A stretch of DNA of 48,820 bases, taken from positions 1 to 48,820 of the forward strand of contig JBFHFS010000038.1 in NCBI GenBank assembly GCA_041583495.1. Direction: 5' to 3'. Below, one piece after another: positions 33,011 through 41,319 of the stretch. Position numbers and translations under genes: made by a program. A model generated the notes under the pieces. That model saw only the letters and a list, made by a program, of their open reading frames with translations. It searched no databases and was not told where the DNA came from. The DNA is from JBFHFS01 sp041583495 (GTDB lineage: Bacteria; Bacteroidota; Bacteroidia; Bacteroidales; Marinilabiliaceae). Positions within the stretch are counted from its first letter, which is position 1; every line of letters begins with the position of its first letter.

Positions 33011-34054
33011 CTAACTATGGCTCACATTATGGTACTTGATCACAATTTCCCATTCTCCTGGTTCATTGATAAAAATACGAATTCTGAAGTTCAGCCAATA
33101 GCTCAGGGCCGGATCGTAAGGGCTGGATAACTCCTCACTGTCCACTACTCCAATGGCTTTGTCAGGGATGTAATAGTACATAAATGGATTTTTATTATAC
33201 CAGAGGGCTCCTGCATAAGGAAACGGTAAAACCGGGAATTTGTAAATTATCTCATCGTCCAAAACCTCTGTGTCGACAGAAGCATTGGCCAGATGGGGCA
33301 AATTATATCCAGGCCAGCTCCCCAGCACCTCTCCATCGGCAGGGTTAAAGGGAACATCGTTTTTATCAACGGTTCTCAAATGGACTATAATCCCCGGAGC
33401 GCCTTCATCAGAGAGTTTATTCACCTGATGGGCTACACTGGTTCCATTTATCAGATCATCCATGTTCTCGAATTTGGAGTAAACGGTAGTGGTTTTTCCA
33501 TCGGCTCCGATTTGTTTAATCTGCAAACGCGTTTGGCCATTCCAGGTTACCGATTCAAGAGGAAGCAGTTCAACCTGACCTATATTTTCATAGATCTTGG
33601 AACCTCTCACATTCGAAATTTTCAGGTCGAATTCATAATTCGTCCCTTCTGCATACATGGTGTTGGTATTCCAAGTCATCTGCCCACTAACCTCATTGAG
33701 TTTAAAGGCAGGCTGATCGGTTATTTCCAGTTTTTTCTCAAGCTGGGCCATGGTGGTGTCTACTTCCCAGTCGTAGACTTCCTTCCAGGTTGTTACAGGT
33801 CGTTCGGTAAGGAGGTCTGTTGCGACCTCTCCTGTCTCGGAATTACGTATTTCCACCATTTCTACGTGCAAGGGCATGGTGGATCCATCCTCCATCAATG
33901 GTCCGGTAACGGTATTGGTTCCGGGCATCAAATACAAGGTTGGATTTTGGTATTTTATATAGTCACTTAAATACCCTACCTCGATTTTTCTACAGGCCCA
34001 GGTCAAACTTGCCATCGCCAATATCACAATCGCTATTTTGTTTATTATCTTCAT
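33011..34054 (-). CDS. DUF5007 lipoprotein of the SusCD operon
   Basis: 347 residues with a lipoprotein signal (Cys21 after SLTWA). The sequence is a two-lobed beta-rich protein with the family-typical YLSDYIKYQNPTLYLMPGTNTVTGPL opening (quoted in part) and GSWPGYNLPHLANASVDTEVLDDEIIYKFPVLPFPYAGALWYNKNPF near the end (quoted in part). Members stand next to SusC/SusD/fasciclin genes in Bacteroidota and replace the SusE/F surface lipoproteins of glycan loci, so a surface ligand-binding role is likely. Last gene of the operon, 11 bp after the fasciclin stop, with a strong terminator beyond. Confidence 0.8.
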   Translation of the reverse strand: MKIINKIAIVILAMASLTWACRKIEVGYLSDYIKYQNPTLYLMPGTNTVTGPLMEDGSTMPLHVEMVEIRNSETGEVATDLLTERPVTTWKEVYDWEVDTTMAQLEKKLEITDQPAFKLNEVSGQMTWNTNTMYAEGTNYEFDLKISNVRGSKIYENIGQVELLPLESVTWNGQTRLQIKQIGADGKTTTVYSKFENMDDLINGTSVAHQVNKLSDEGAPGIIVHLRTVDKNDVPFNPADGEVLGSWPGYNLPHLANASVDTEVLDDEIIYKFPVLPFPYAGALWYNKNPFMYYYIPDKAIGVVDSEELSSPYDPALSYWLNFRIRIFINEPGEWEIVIKYHNVSHS

Positions 34055-34065
34055 TGCCTTCTTTT

Positions 34066-34746
34066 TTAAAGTTCACTAAAATGTGTTTGTACAAAATACC
34101 ACATGGTATGGCTGTTCTCCAAAACATGGATTACCCCGGTATTGGTTTCAATGCCCGATGTCTGGCATCTGTTGGTTTTATCCAGTTCATCTTCCCCCAC
34201 AATCTCTCCGGGCTCATCGAGTCCTTCACCAACAATCGTTGTAAAATAAACATACTCCGGCCAGGCGCCTACGATATCGGCGTACTCATCATCGACGGCC
34301 ACGAGAGATACTGCCACAGGATTACCCATTAAGCTGGTATAAACGGTGCCCTCCTCGGTCATATCCTCCCGGTTGACTTTTCCGGGGATAATATACATTT
34401 GCAACGAATCGCGTATGTCGTCCACCGGAATATCGTCCAGGGTAAAATCGGAAAAGGGATCCTGTGCAATGATATCTGCCCTTTTGCTGGTGATATAACG
34501 TTGAATGGTGAAATCGGTCGGGGCAAAGAAAGTAACATCCCCGTTTATGGTTTCTTTCAATCCCGCTTTGTCGATAAGGATTAAAAGGGTATCAAAAACC
34601 GAATTGGTTTGCAGATATTCATAGGTTGTCATATCTACCTTGGTGTCATGAACACCTCCATCAATCGCATAATCATCTACTTCGCATCCACCTATTAAGA
34701 CGGCGAAAACGGCTAACGTAAAAATTATATTTTTTTTCATTTTCAT
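34066..34746 (-). CDS. Fasciclin-domain lipoprotein
   Basis: About 226 residues; ATG at 34746 (or 34740) gives a lipoprotein signal with Cys21 (LIGGCEVDDY). A single fasciclin domain covers most of the mature part: MTTYEYLQTNSVFDTLLILIDKAGLKETI in part, then VTFFAPTDFTIQRYI, DDIRDSLQMYIIPGKVNRED (the H2-like segment), VAVSLVA and the C-terminal TGVIHVLENSHTMW. Fasciclin domains bind extracellular matrix or glycan ligands in other bacteria. Within this SusCD operon it may help bind a surface substrate. It is 14 bp downstream of SusD. Confidence 0.88.
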   Translation of the reverse strand: MKMKKNIIFTLAVFAVLIGGCEVDDYAIDGGVHDTKVDMTTYEYLQTNSVFDTLLILIDKAGLKETINGDVTFFAPTDFTIQRYITSKRADIIAQDPFSDFTLDDIPVDDIRDSLQMYIIPGKVNREDMTEEGTVYTSLMGNPVAVSLVAVDDEYADIVGAWPEYVYFTTIVGEGLDEPGEIVGEDELDKTNRCQTSGIETNTGVIHVLENSHTMWYFVQTHFSEL

Positions 34747-34783
34747 CCTTTTATTATAATAAATATCCAATTAAGGATTTCCC

Positions 34784-36259
34784 TTACCATTGTTTCATCG
34801 CCCACCATGGATTTTGAGTAAGCATGGGGTTGTTCTGTATGAAAGAGGAAGCAACGCCCCAGTAATAGCCTTCGTTTTCTTTTCTGGTTGTGCTCATCCA
34901 GTCGATACCGGTCCACTCATCCCCACGGATACGATCAAAGAAAGTATGACCTTCCATGACCAATTCTTTAACCCGTTCCAGGAATATTTCATATTGCAAC
35001 TCACTGTCCGGCCCTTCGAAAGAAGAGGCCTGAGCCCGTCCTCTGATTTCATTCAGTAAAGTACGTGCTTCGCCATAGCGGCCCAGGTTGGCGAGTGCTT
35101 CAGCTCTTAGCAGGGTAATGCCCGACAACCTTAATAACATGACGTTACAGATTCCGTGGGCATTGGTAAACGAGCCCTCATCTTCATAAATAACAGAAGC
35201 GTATTTTAATATATTTGGCCTGGCTGAACTCAGGTTGGTGAAGAAGCGTTTGAGGCGCAAATCGGTTTCTTCGTAAAGATCGATGGTTGTTGGCAACACA
35301 TAAAGTATTCTCCCGGCCTCACTTGCGTTCTGGATGTAAGGATGAAAAACCGTACTCTGAGCCATCCCGTCGGTATAGGATTCGCTTTGGTCAAAATCGA
35401 TGTTTAACTCAAAGATCCCTTCAGTTGAACGACCAATAAACATATTGACCACATCTAAAGAATCCTCATAATCCACTAAGGAGTATCCCCCCTGGGTGAT
35501 GCAATTTCCGGCGGCCACCTCTGCCTTGTCGGGCATGTCCATCCAAAGGTAAATATGTGCCATCAAGGCCTGTACGCTCCCTTTGTTGGCCCGTATGGCC
35601 CATTTTGAATTGCCATAGGTCCCATAATCCAGGGCTGCTTCAGCCATTTCCAGATCCTTGATGCATTGGGTTAACACTTCCGTTTCGGTATTTCGGGGAA
35701 CGTTGATGATGTAACCATCATCGGTGATCACCTGCTCTACGGTAATGGTCGCCTCCGTTACCAGGGGTACCCCTCCCCACACTTTGGTCATGTAGAAATA
35801 AGTATAGGCCCTCAAAAAATAGGCTTCCCCTAACATGGCTTGCTTGCCCGCAGCTCCATCGGCAAACAAATCTTCGTCCAGCTTTTCTACCTCATATAAG
35901 ATAAGGTTGCATTGGGCAATCACTTTATAAAATTTATCCCACTTAAACTCTCCCATATCGGGATTCCAGAAGCTCCCGTCGGTAAATTTCTCGGCGTTGG
36001 CCAGACTTTTTCGGTCAATGAAACCGGCATTTAAGTCCCCATAGGTTACAAACCGGTTAAGGCCACTGGCATTCAGCAGCGCTATGCGCAGAAGCGAATA
36101 GGCCCCGGCAGTAGCCTGCTCGGCGGCAGTTTCACTTACCCAGAAAGCATCACCATATGTTTGGTTTATCGGTTCCATCTCTAAAAAGTCGGAACAACCC
36201 GGACCTATCAAGCCCAGCCCTAGAAAGATAGCTATCAGCCTGTATTTGAATTTTTTCAT
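34784..36259 (-). CDS. SusD/RagB family nutrient-binding lipoprotein
   Basis: 491 residues with a lipoprotein signal (Cys22 after GLIGPG). Family features: N-terminal SDFLEMEPINQTYGDAFW, the TPR-like helices (LGEAYFLRAYTYFYMTKVWGGVPLVTE), IYLWMDMPDKAEVAAGNCI and the C-terminal GRAQASSFEG...EIFLERVKELVMEGHTFFDRIRGD, which is the SusD C-terminal signature. It is the surface lid of a SusC channel, delivering a ligand for import. 24 bp after the SusC stop, it is the second gene of the four-gene operon. Confidence 0.93.
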   Translation of the reverse strand: MKKFKYRLIAIFLGLGLIGPGCSDFLEMEPINQTYGDAFWVSETAAEQATAGAYSLLRIALLNASGLNRFVTYGDLNAGFIDRKSLANAEKFTDGSFWNPDMGEFKWDKFYKVIAQCNLILYEVEKLDEDLFADGAAGKQAMLGEAYFLRAYTYFYMTKVWGGVPLVTEATITVEQVITDDGYIINVPRNTETEVLTQCIKDLEMAEAALDYGTYGNSKWAIRANKGSVQALMAHIYLWMDMPDKAEVAAGNCITQGGYSLVDYEDSLDVVNMFIGRSTEGIFELNIDFDQSESYTDGMAQSTVFHPYIQNASEAGRILYVLPTTIDLYEETDLRLKRFFTNLSSARPNILKYASVIYEDEGSFTNAHGICNVMLLRLSGITLLRAEALANLGRYGEARTLLNEIRGRAQASSFEGPDSELQYEIFLERVKELVMEGHTFFDRIRGDEWTGIDWMSTTRKENEGYYWGVASSFIQNNPMLTQNPWWAMKQW

Positions 36260-36283
36260 CTCTTAAAATTTATCAGTTATACA

Positions 36284-39200
36284 TTAAAATTTCACGTTCA
36301 AGCCAAAAATGATCTTGAAGGGATTCGCATATCCGGTACCTAAATCATATCCCGTAACACTTACTCTTTCTGCATCCGGTCCGGAAAATTTCTGGAACAT
36401 AGCTATATTCGTTGCGCTTGAATAAACGCGTAATGATTTCAATTTTAATTTCTTAATCTTTTCAGAATCGAAGGTGTAACTTAAGGTCGCACTACCAATT
36501 TTAAAGTAATCTCCGCTTTCCAACCAATGAGATTGGTCCGCTCTTTGGTACAGGTAGAGGAATTTGCCTGGCTCCACCGACGCCATATCGGCGTCATCGC
36601 CCGGCTGACGCCAGTAATTAATTTCGGATAATACCGGGAAGCTCGTGGTAAAGTCATTCATCTGATACAGACTGCTCTGCAGCGTCGAATTATAAATGGT
36701 TCGGCCCAGGGTATAACTTGAATTGATGCGCAAATTCCAATTCTTGTATTTGAAGGTGGTGGAGAATCCTCCAACATATTTGGGGGTGGGAGAGGCATTA
36801 GGAATGACCCGTTTGTCTTCGGTAAAATTGATCACCCCATTGCCATCGACATCGACCATAGCCCAGGTTCCCACCTTTGTATCCCCATTGTACTGAATTT
36901 GAAGCAATCCGCCCGTACTTGGATCTACCGGAATATCGTCCACGGTACTGTAAATTTCACCGGTATTCTCCATCAGGTAGAACTGGTTAAGAGGTAACCC
37001 CACCGTTAAGCTGCGGCCTCCGGAGGGACCCGTACTGGTCACGTAATCACGTCCTCCATTAGGCAATTCTGTAACCTGGTTTTCATTGTGGGCCACATTG
37101 GCGCCAATTTGCAATTGGAAATCACGCCCCGGTTTAAAGGTATAGACCTCGGCTGTTAGCTCCCAACCATAGTTTCGAACCCCGGCCACATTAGCCTGGG
37201 AAGTATTGTAACCCGTCTCGATTGGGAAAGTAATATCGAACAGTAGATTCCGGGTTTCCCGGTTGTAGACTTCCGGGGTAATGTAGACACGGCGATCAAA
37301 GAGCTCCAGGTCCATTCCTATGGTCCATTGCTCTGATTCTTCCCATGAAAGATCTTCGTTGGCAATCTTATTGTAATTGGGCGTTACAACGGTTACTCCG
37401 TTATAGGTCGACACCGGTCGGGTTCCCGAAGAAGCATAAGAGGCTACCCCTGAGTTATAGGTGTTAAAACGCAGGTAATCGTTTGAGAACTGTTTCCCGT
37501 TTATCCCCCAGCTTCCTCTTAATTTGGCATAGGTAATCCAGGGAGCATGATCCTGAATGAAGGATTCCCGGGAGAATATCCATCCTCCGGAGATGGCAGG
37601 GAAATAGCCCCAACGGGTGTTGGCCCCAAAACGTGATGAGCCATCTGTTCGAAAGTTTAAGTCAAGAATATACTTGTTGTTGTATTTGTATCCCAAACGC
37701 CCCCAAAAAGAGAGCATGCCGTTTTCGGTAAAATCTGATCCTCCCCATATGTCTTCCTGAGGAATTCCTGTTACGGTTTGAACATTGTTACTTGCGGCTC
37801 CGGTCCCCCCCACATTCAAGGTCTCGGTTGAATTGTAGTTTAAAGACTGACCCAGCAGGGCATTAACGTTATGTAGCGGAGAAAAATCTTTCGTAAAAGT
37901 AAGATAGTTGTCAATGGTGACTGTTTTACTCCCCCCCCAGTTAGACGAGGAATAGGTTTCACCATTGTTATTCAGATACGTAGGAGAGAAGTAATCCTTC
38001 TTGGTGGTATTCATTGCCAGAGCTATCATGTTGTTAAAGTACAAGCCCTTAGATAACTCCAATCTCAACTGGTTACTTAACTGAGTCGTAATATTAATAT
38101 TCTTATTTCTGATGTCCTTATACTCTCCGGTCAACGATTCCTTTTTTTCGTCGGAAAGATAGAACAGGGATGAATTTAAGGAGGTGGGATTAATCGGAAA
38201 GGTGCCCCACCATTCGGAAGAGGTGCCCCCCAGACCTGATTGACGATCGACATGGCCAATGCGTAAAATGGTTTGGTTTTCCAGCCTGGCCCCTAGTTTG
38301 ATTCCCAGGTTTACGGATGCAGAAATACGCTCAAAGCCGGTATTGGTAACAATTCCTTCTTCATCGTAATACCCCAGGCTAACGCGGTAGTTAATATTTT
38401 CTGTTCCGCCGGAGACTCCTAAGTCATAGTTATGAGTGAATCCGTTCTGATAAAAGATATCCTGATAATTGACATTGTTGTTGAAAAATGGATTCAAACT
38501 ATCGGAAAGCATTATCGGAACCTCATCTCTTAATTCGTTATACCCCCAGTAGTTATTGATCAGATCATATTTGGCGCGCCTTTCAGCAACACCCAGTTCA
38601 ATGGGGACCAAATCGGGAGTGTTGGCCACACCGGCATAGGCATTAAAGGTGAATACCGGATCTCCTGTTTTTCCTTTTTTGGTTTTGATAAGGACGACTC
38701 CGTTTGCCCCACGTGATCCATAGATGGCCGCTGCAGAGGCATCTTTCAGAATGTCGATGGACTCTATATCGTTCAGGTTTAATGAGGAGAGGAAGTTGGT
38801 ATTGGTGGCGTCGTAACCGGCCAGATCTTCCAGAGTAGTAGGCACCCCGTCGACCACATATAAAGGATTCGAGAATCCGGTTCCCCCTGCATTGATTTCG
38901 CTCTCAACGGAAGTTGAGATATTGGTATTACCCCGGATAACAAACACATTTTTTACGCCCGGTGCGCCCGACAGACTTTGCACATTTACCCCGGCCAGCT
39001 GCCCCTGCATGATACTTTCAAAAGAGGGGGAAGGAGAATTTTCGATATCCTCAGCCCTTACACTGGAAATGGAAGCAGTGGTGTTTTCCCTTCTTACTTC
39101 CTGATACCCAATAACCACCACCTCATCAATATCCTCAGTATTTTCTTTTAACTGAACATCAATGGTAAGGCGATCGTTAATGCTGACTTCCTGGGTAACC

Positions 39201-39562
39201 ATTCCAATAAATGAGAATTTAAGAATTTTGTACTCTACCGGAACTCGGATAGAGTAGGTCCCGTCGGCCAGGGTGACCGTTCCGGAGGATGCCCCTTTCA
39301 CCCAGATGTTGACTCCGGGAATCGGCTCTCCTTTTGGGTCGGTAACCTTTCCTTTAATGACTTTTATCTCCTGCTGAAGGGTTTCATTTTCTGAGACCTT
39401 GTTTGTCAAATGGGGTGCTGATTCAAGAGACGAGGGTGAATTCCTGGCAAAACCACTTATTCCTCCCCAAAAAAGGAACAACATGGTTAAAGGGATAAAG
39501 AGAATTCTATGGGAAGATCTTTGCAATAAAACCAGTCCTTCCGGTAGTAATTTTTTTTTCAT
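36284..39562 (-). CDS. SusC/RagA family TonB-linked outer-membrane importer
   Basis: 1092 residues, typical length. Order of parts: signal peptide (about 1-40), CarboxypepD_reg-like/DUF4480 domain (about 65-150; KGKVTDPKGEPIPGVNIWVKG), plug domain (about 150-275; EVVVIGYQEVRRENTTASISSV and the TonB-plug DASAAAIYGSRGANGVVLIKTKKG), then a 22-strand barrel ending FGLNVKF. No STN domain, so no direct anti-sigma signalling is expected. Works with the downstream SusD as a TonB-powered importer of an oligomeric ligand. Its partners (fasciclin, DUF5007) differ from the SusE/F set of glycan systems, so the ligand may not be a starch-like glycan. Confidence 0.95.
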   Translation of the reverse strand: MKKKLLPEGLVLLQRSSHRILFIPLTMLFLFWGGISGFARNSPSSLESAPHLTNKVSENETLQQEIKVIKGKVTDPKGEPIPGVNIWVKGASSGTVTLADGTYSIRVPVEYKILKFSFIGMVTQEVSINDRLTIDVQLKENTEDIDEVVVIGYQEVRRENTTASISSVRAEDIENSPSPSFESIMQGQLAGVNVQSLSGAPGVKNVFVIRGNTNISTSVESEINAGGTGFSNPLYVVDGVPTTLEDLAGYDATNTNFLSSLNLNDIESIDILKDASAAAIYGSRGANGVVLIKTKKGKTGDPVFTFNAYAGVANTPDLVPIELGVAERRAKYDLINNYWGYNELRDEVPIMLSDSLNPFFNNNVNYQDIFYQNGFTHNYDLGVSGGTENINYRVSLGYYDEEGIVTNTGFERISASVNLGIKLGARLENQTILRIGHVDRQSGLGGTSSEWWGTFPINPTSLNSSLFYLSDEKKESLTGEYKDIRNKNINITTQLSNQLRLELSKGLYFNNMIALAMNTTKKDYFSPTYLNNNGETYSSSNWGGSKTVTIDNYLTFTKDFSPLHNVNALLGQSLNYNSTETLNVGGTGAASNNVQTVTGIPQEDIWGGSDFTENGMLSFWGRLGYKYNNKYILDLNFRTDGSSRFGANTRWGYFPAISGGWIFSRESFIQDHAPWITYAKLRGSWGINGKQFSNDYLRFNTYNSGVASYASSGTRPVSTYNGVTVVTPNYNKIANEDLSWEESEQWTIGMDLELFDRRVYITPEVYNRETRNLLFDITFPIETGYNTSQANVAGVRNYGWELTAEVYTFKPGRDFQLQIGANVAHNENQVTELPNGGRDYVTSTGPSGGRSLTVGLPLNQFYLMENTGEIYSTVDDIPVDPSTGGLLQIQYNGDTKVGTWAMVDVDGNGVINFTEDKRVIPNASPTPKYVGGFSTTFKYKNWNLRINSSYTLGRTIYNSTLQSSLYQMNDFTTSFPVLSEINYWRQPGDDADMASVEPGKFLYLYQRADQSHWLESGDYFKIGSATLSYTFDSEKIKKLKLKSLRVYSSATNIAMFQKFSGPDAERVSVTGYDLGTGYANPFKIIFGLNVKF

Positions 39563-40399
39563 TATTCTTGGATTTGAATGTTAAGTATTAATCTCCCCTT
39601 GTTTTGAGAGATTATTCTGAAAGTCAATCGGCCAGAAAATTAATTGCTCTAGTTCACATTCTTCTAACCGAAAAAGCCAATGAAAGCAATCCAAACGTTA
39701 AGGGATTTATTTCCAACCAATACTCCATCAGCCTCACTCATCGAAATCCATAAACGTTCCTTCGCTCATCCGTTAAGATTTCCACTCTGGGAAAATACGT
39801 TTCTGCCGAAAAAGTGCCCCTACTTATTCCATAGTACCCTCCTTCCTTAATAGTGGTTTTTTACATTTTTTACCATTTTAGTTCCAAAAACGAAGAACCA
39901 GGTTGAACCAGATTTTATTAAGAGATCCTGAAAATTGACATTTTCGTTTCTCAAAACGGCCCTTTCAATTAGGGAAACAGACATTCTGGTTTTTAAACAA
40001 CTCTTTTTGAGTTTTTTACGACTACATCCTTGGTGTGCCTTAAGAAAACGGCCGATAAGTATTATTTACTTCAAGAGTTATCAGAGGTTAGCATCCCTTA
40101 CTTACGGGTGCTTTTTTATACATACAAATATACATTTTTAAACACATGGCTCTGTAAACTATATTACCCCAACTGTACAATATCTTATCAACCTAACTTT
40201 ATCTTTATTTGCAATCGAAAACTGTTCCCTAAAAACGTCAGATGTTGTCGCTGCCTTCGACCTAATGGCATGTACAAGAAGAACCCATTAATCTCAAACA
40301 CCAAAACAAGCAGAGATCACTCAGGTCTGGAATTTACCAGGGGGGCACGAATTTTTAAAGATTATCCTGACAACCAGGCATCGGCAGCTGAATAATCGC

Positions 40400-40442
40400 T
40401 GACCCAAAAAGCATGTGCACCGGGCCACATTCTTTTGGGTCA
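40400..40442. repeat. Long inverted repeat
   Basis: TGACCCAAAA (40400-40409) and ATGTG (40413-40417) pair with CACAT (40426-40430) and TTTTGGGTCA (40433-40442), with a small internal mismatch and an 8-base loop CACCGGGC. It could be a terminator-like stem or a mobile-element end; nothing else identifies it. Confidence 0.6.
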
Positions 40443-40531
40443 ATTCTATGTACTGAAAACAAGCCCTTTGAAGGCCATAAACCCGGGCTCTTGAAGAAAA
40501 GTGAGTCCGGGAGCCAGATTGAATACGGTTT

Positions 40532-40568
40532 CTTTTTTCAGAATAAACACATCTGTTTATTAAAAAAG
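40532..40568. terminator. Bulged hairpin upstream of MarC
   Basis: CTTTTTT, 3-base bulge CAG, AATAAACA, loop CATC, TGTTTATT, AAAAAAG. The T-rich and A-rich outer arms would give a strong bidirectional terminator, or a regulatory stem in the MarC leader 41 bp before the ATG at 40609. Confidence 0.5.
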
Positions 40569-40608
40569 CTGCAAATTTGACGCCTGTATTCTTAACCCAG
40601 CTTAGATA

Positions 40609-41241
40609 ATGACCGACACCATAGCATTTGGTTTTTTAGCCTTTACCTCGTTTTTCACCTTGCTTAATCCGTTGGGAACCATGCCCATCTTTATCACGAT
40701 GACGGCCGACCTGAACGAAAAAAACCGAACCTCCACGGCCAAAAAAGCTTCCATCGTTTCGTTCATCACCCTGTTGATTTTCACCTTTTTAGGACAGCTG
40801 CTATTTAAGTTTTTTGGCATCTCGGTCAACAGCTTTCGGATTGTGGGGGGAATCATTTTCTTTATTATGGGCATGGACATGTTGCACGCGCGCCTGGCCC
40901 ATGTCAAAGTAAAAGAGTCGGAAGTAAAGACTTATGTGAAAGACATCTCGATAACGCCTCTTGCTATCCCCATGATTTGCGGCCCCGGAGCCATCACCAA
41001 CGCCATTGTAATGATGGAAGATGCCGATTCTATCGGGAAAAAAGCGATCCTTCTAATCTCGGTTTCATTGGTGATGTTATTAACCTATTTGATCCTCTAC
41101 AGCTCTTCCCGCATCATCAAAATCCTGGGGGAAACCGGCATTAACGTGATGATGCGCCTCATGGGTCTTATCGTGATGGTGATTGCCGTAGAATTCTTTT
41201 TTAGTGGCTTAACACCTATTGTAGAGGGGTGGCTTAAATAG
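40609..41241 (+). CDS. MarC family integral membrane protein
   Basis: 210 residues with six membrane spans. Family signatures: FLAFTSFFTLLNPLGTMPIFITMTADL near the start (quoted in part: LLNPLGTMPIF), GGIIFFIMGMDML and the MarC-typical TPLAIPMICGPGAITNAIVM (about 120-140). Despite the name, MarC is not a proven multidrug exporter; its physiological role is open. Single plus-strand gene between two minus-strand units. Confidence 0.9.
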   Translation: MTDTIAFGFLAFTSFFTLLNPLGTMPIFITMTADLNEKNRTSTAKKASIVSFITLLIFTFLGQLLFKFFGISVNSFRIVGGIIFFIMGMDMLHARLAHVKVKESEVKTYVKDISITPLAIPMICGPGAITNAIVMMEDADSIGKKAILLISVSLVMLLTYLILYSSSRIIKILGETGINVMMRLMGLIVMVIAVEFFFSGLTPIVEGWLK

Positions 41242-41319
41242 GAGCAACCCAGCCGGACGCTAATCTTTTGAAAAGAACCCGTTTGCATGCACAACAAAAG
41301 ACCGGGAAGCACCCGTGCC

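Larger units (their letters stand above)
39563..40608. other. Long intergenic region with two large hairpins
   Basis: About 1.05 kb between the divergent SusC operon and MarC. No convincing protein frame; the frames of up to 121 codons lack family features. It must hold the promoters of both, but I could not read a clear Bacteroidota -7/-33 pair for SusC. It contains the inverted repeat 40400-40442 and the bulged hairpin 40532-40568. Confidence 0.5.

Noticed and set aside
40030..40395. 121-codon plus-strand frame in the SusC/MarC spacer
   Set aside because: No family features and composition of chance coding; the region is better explained as non-coding with hairpins.
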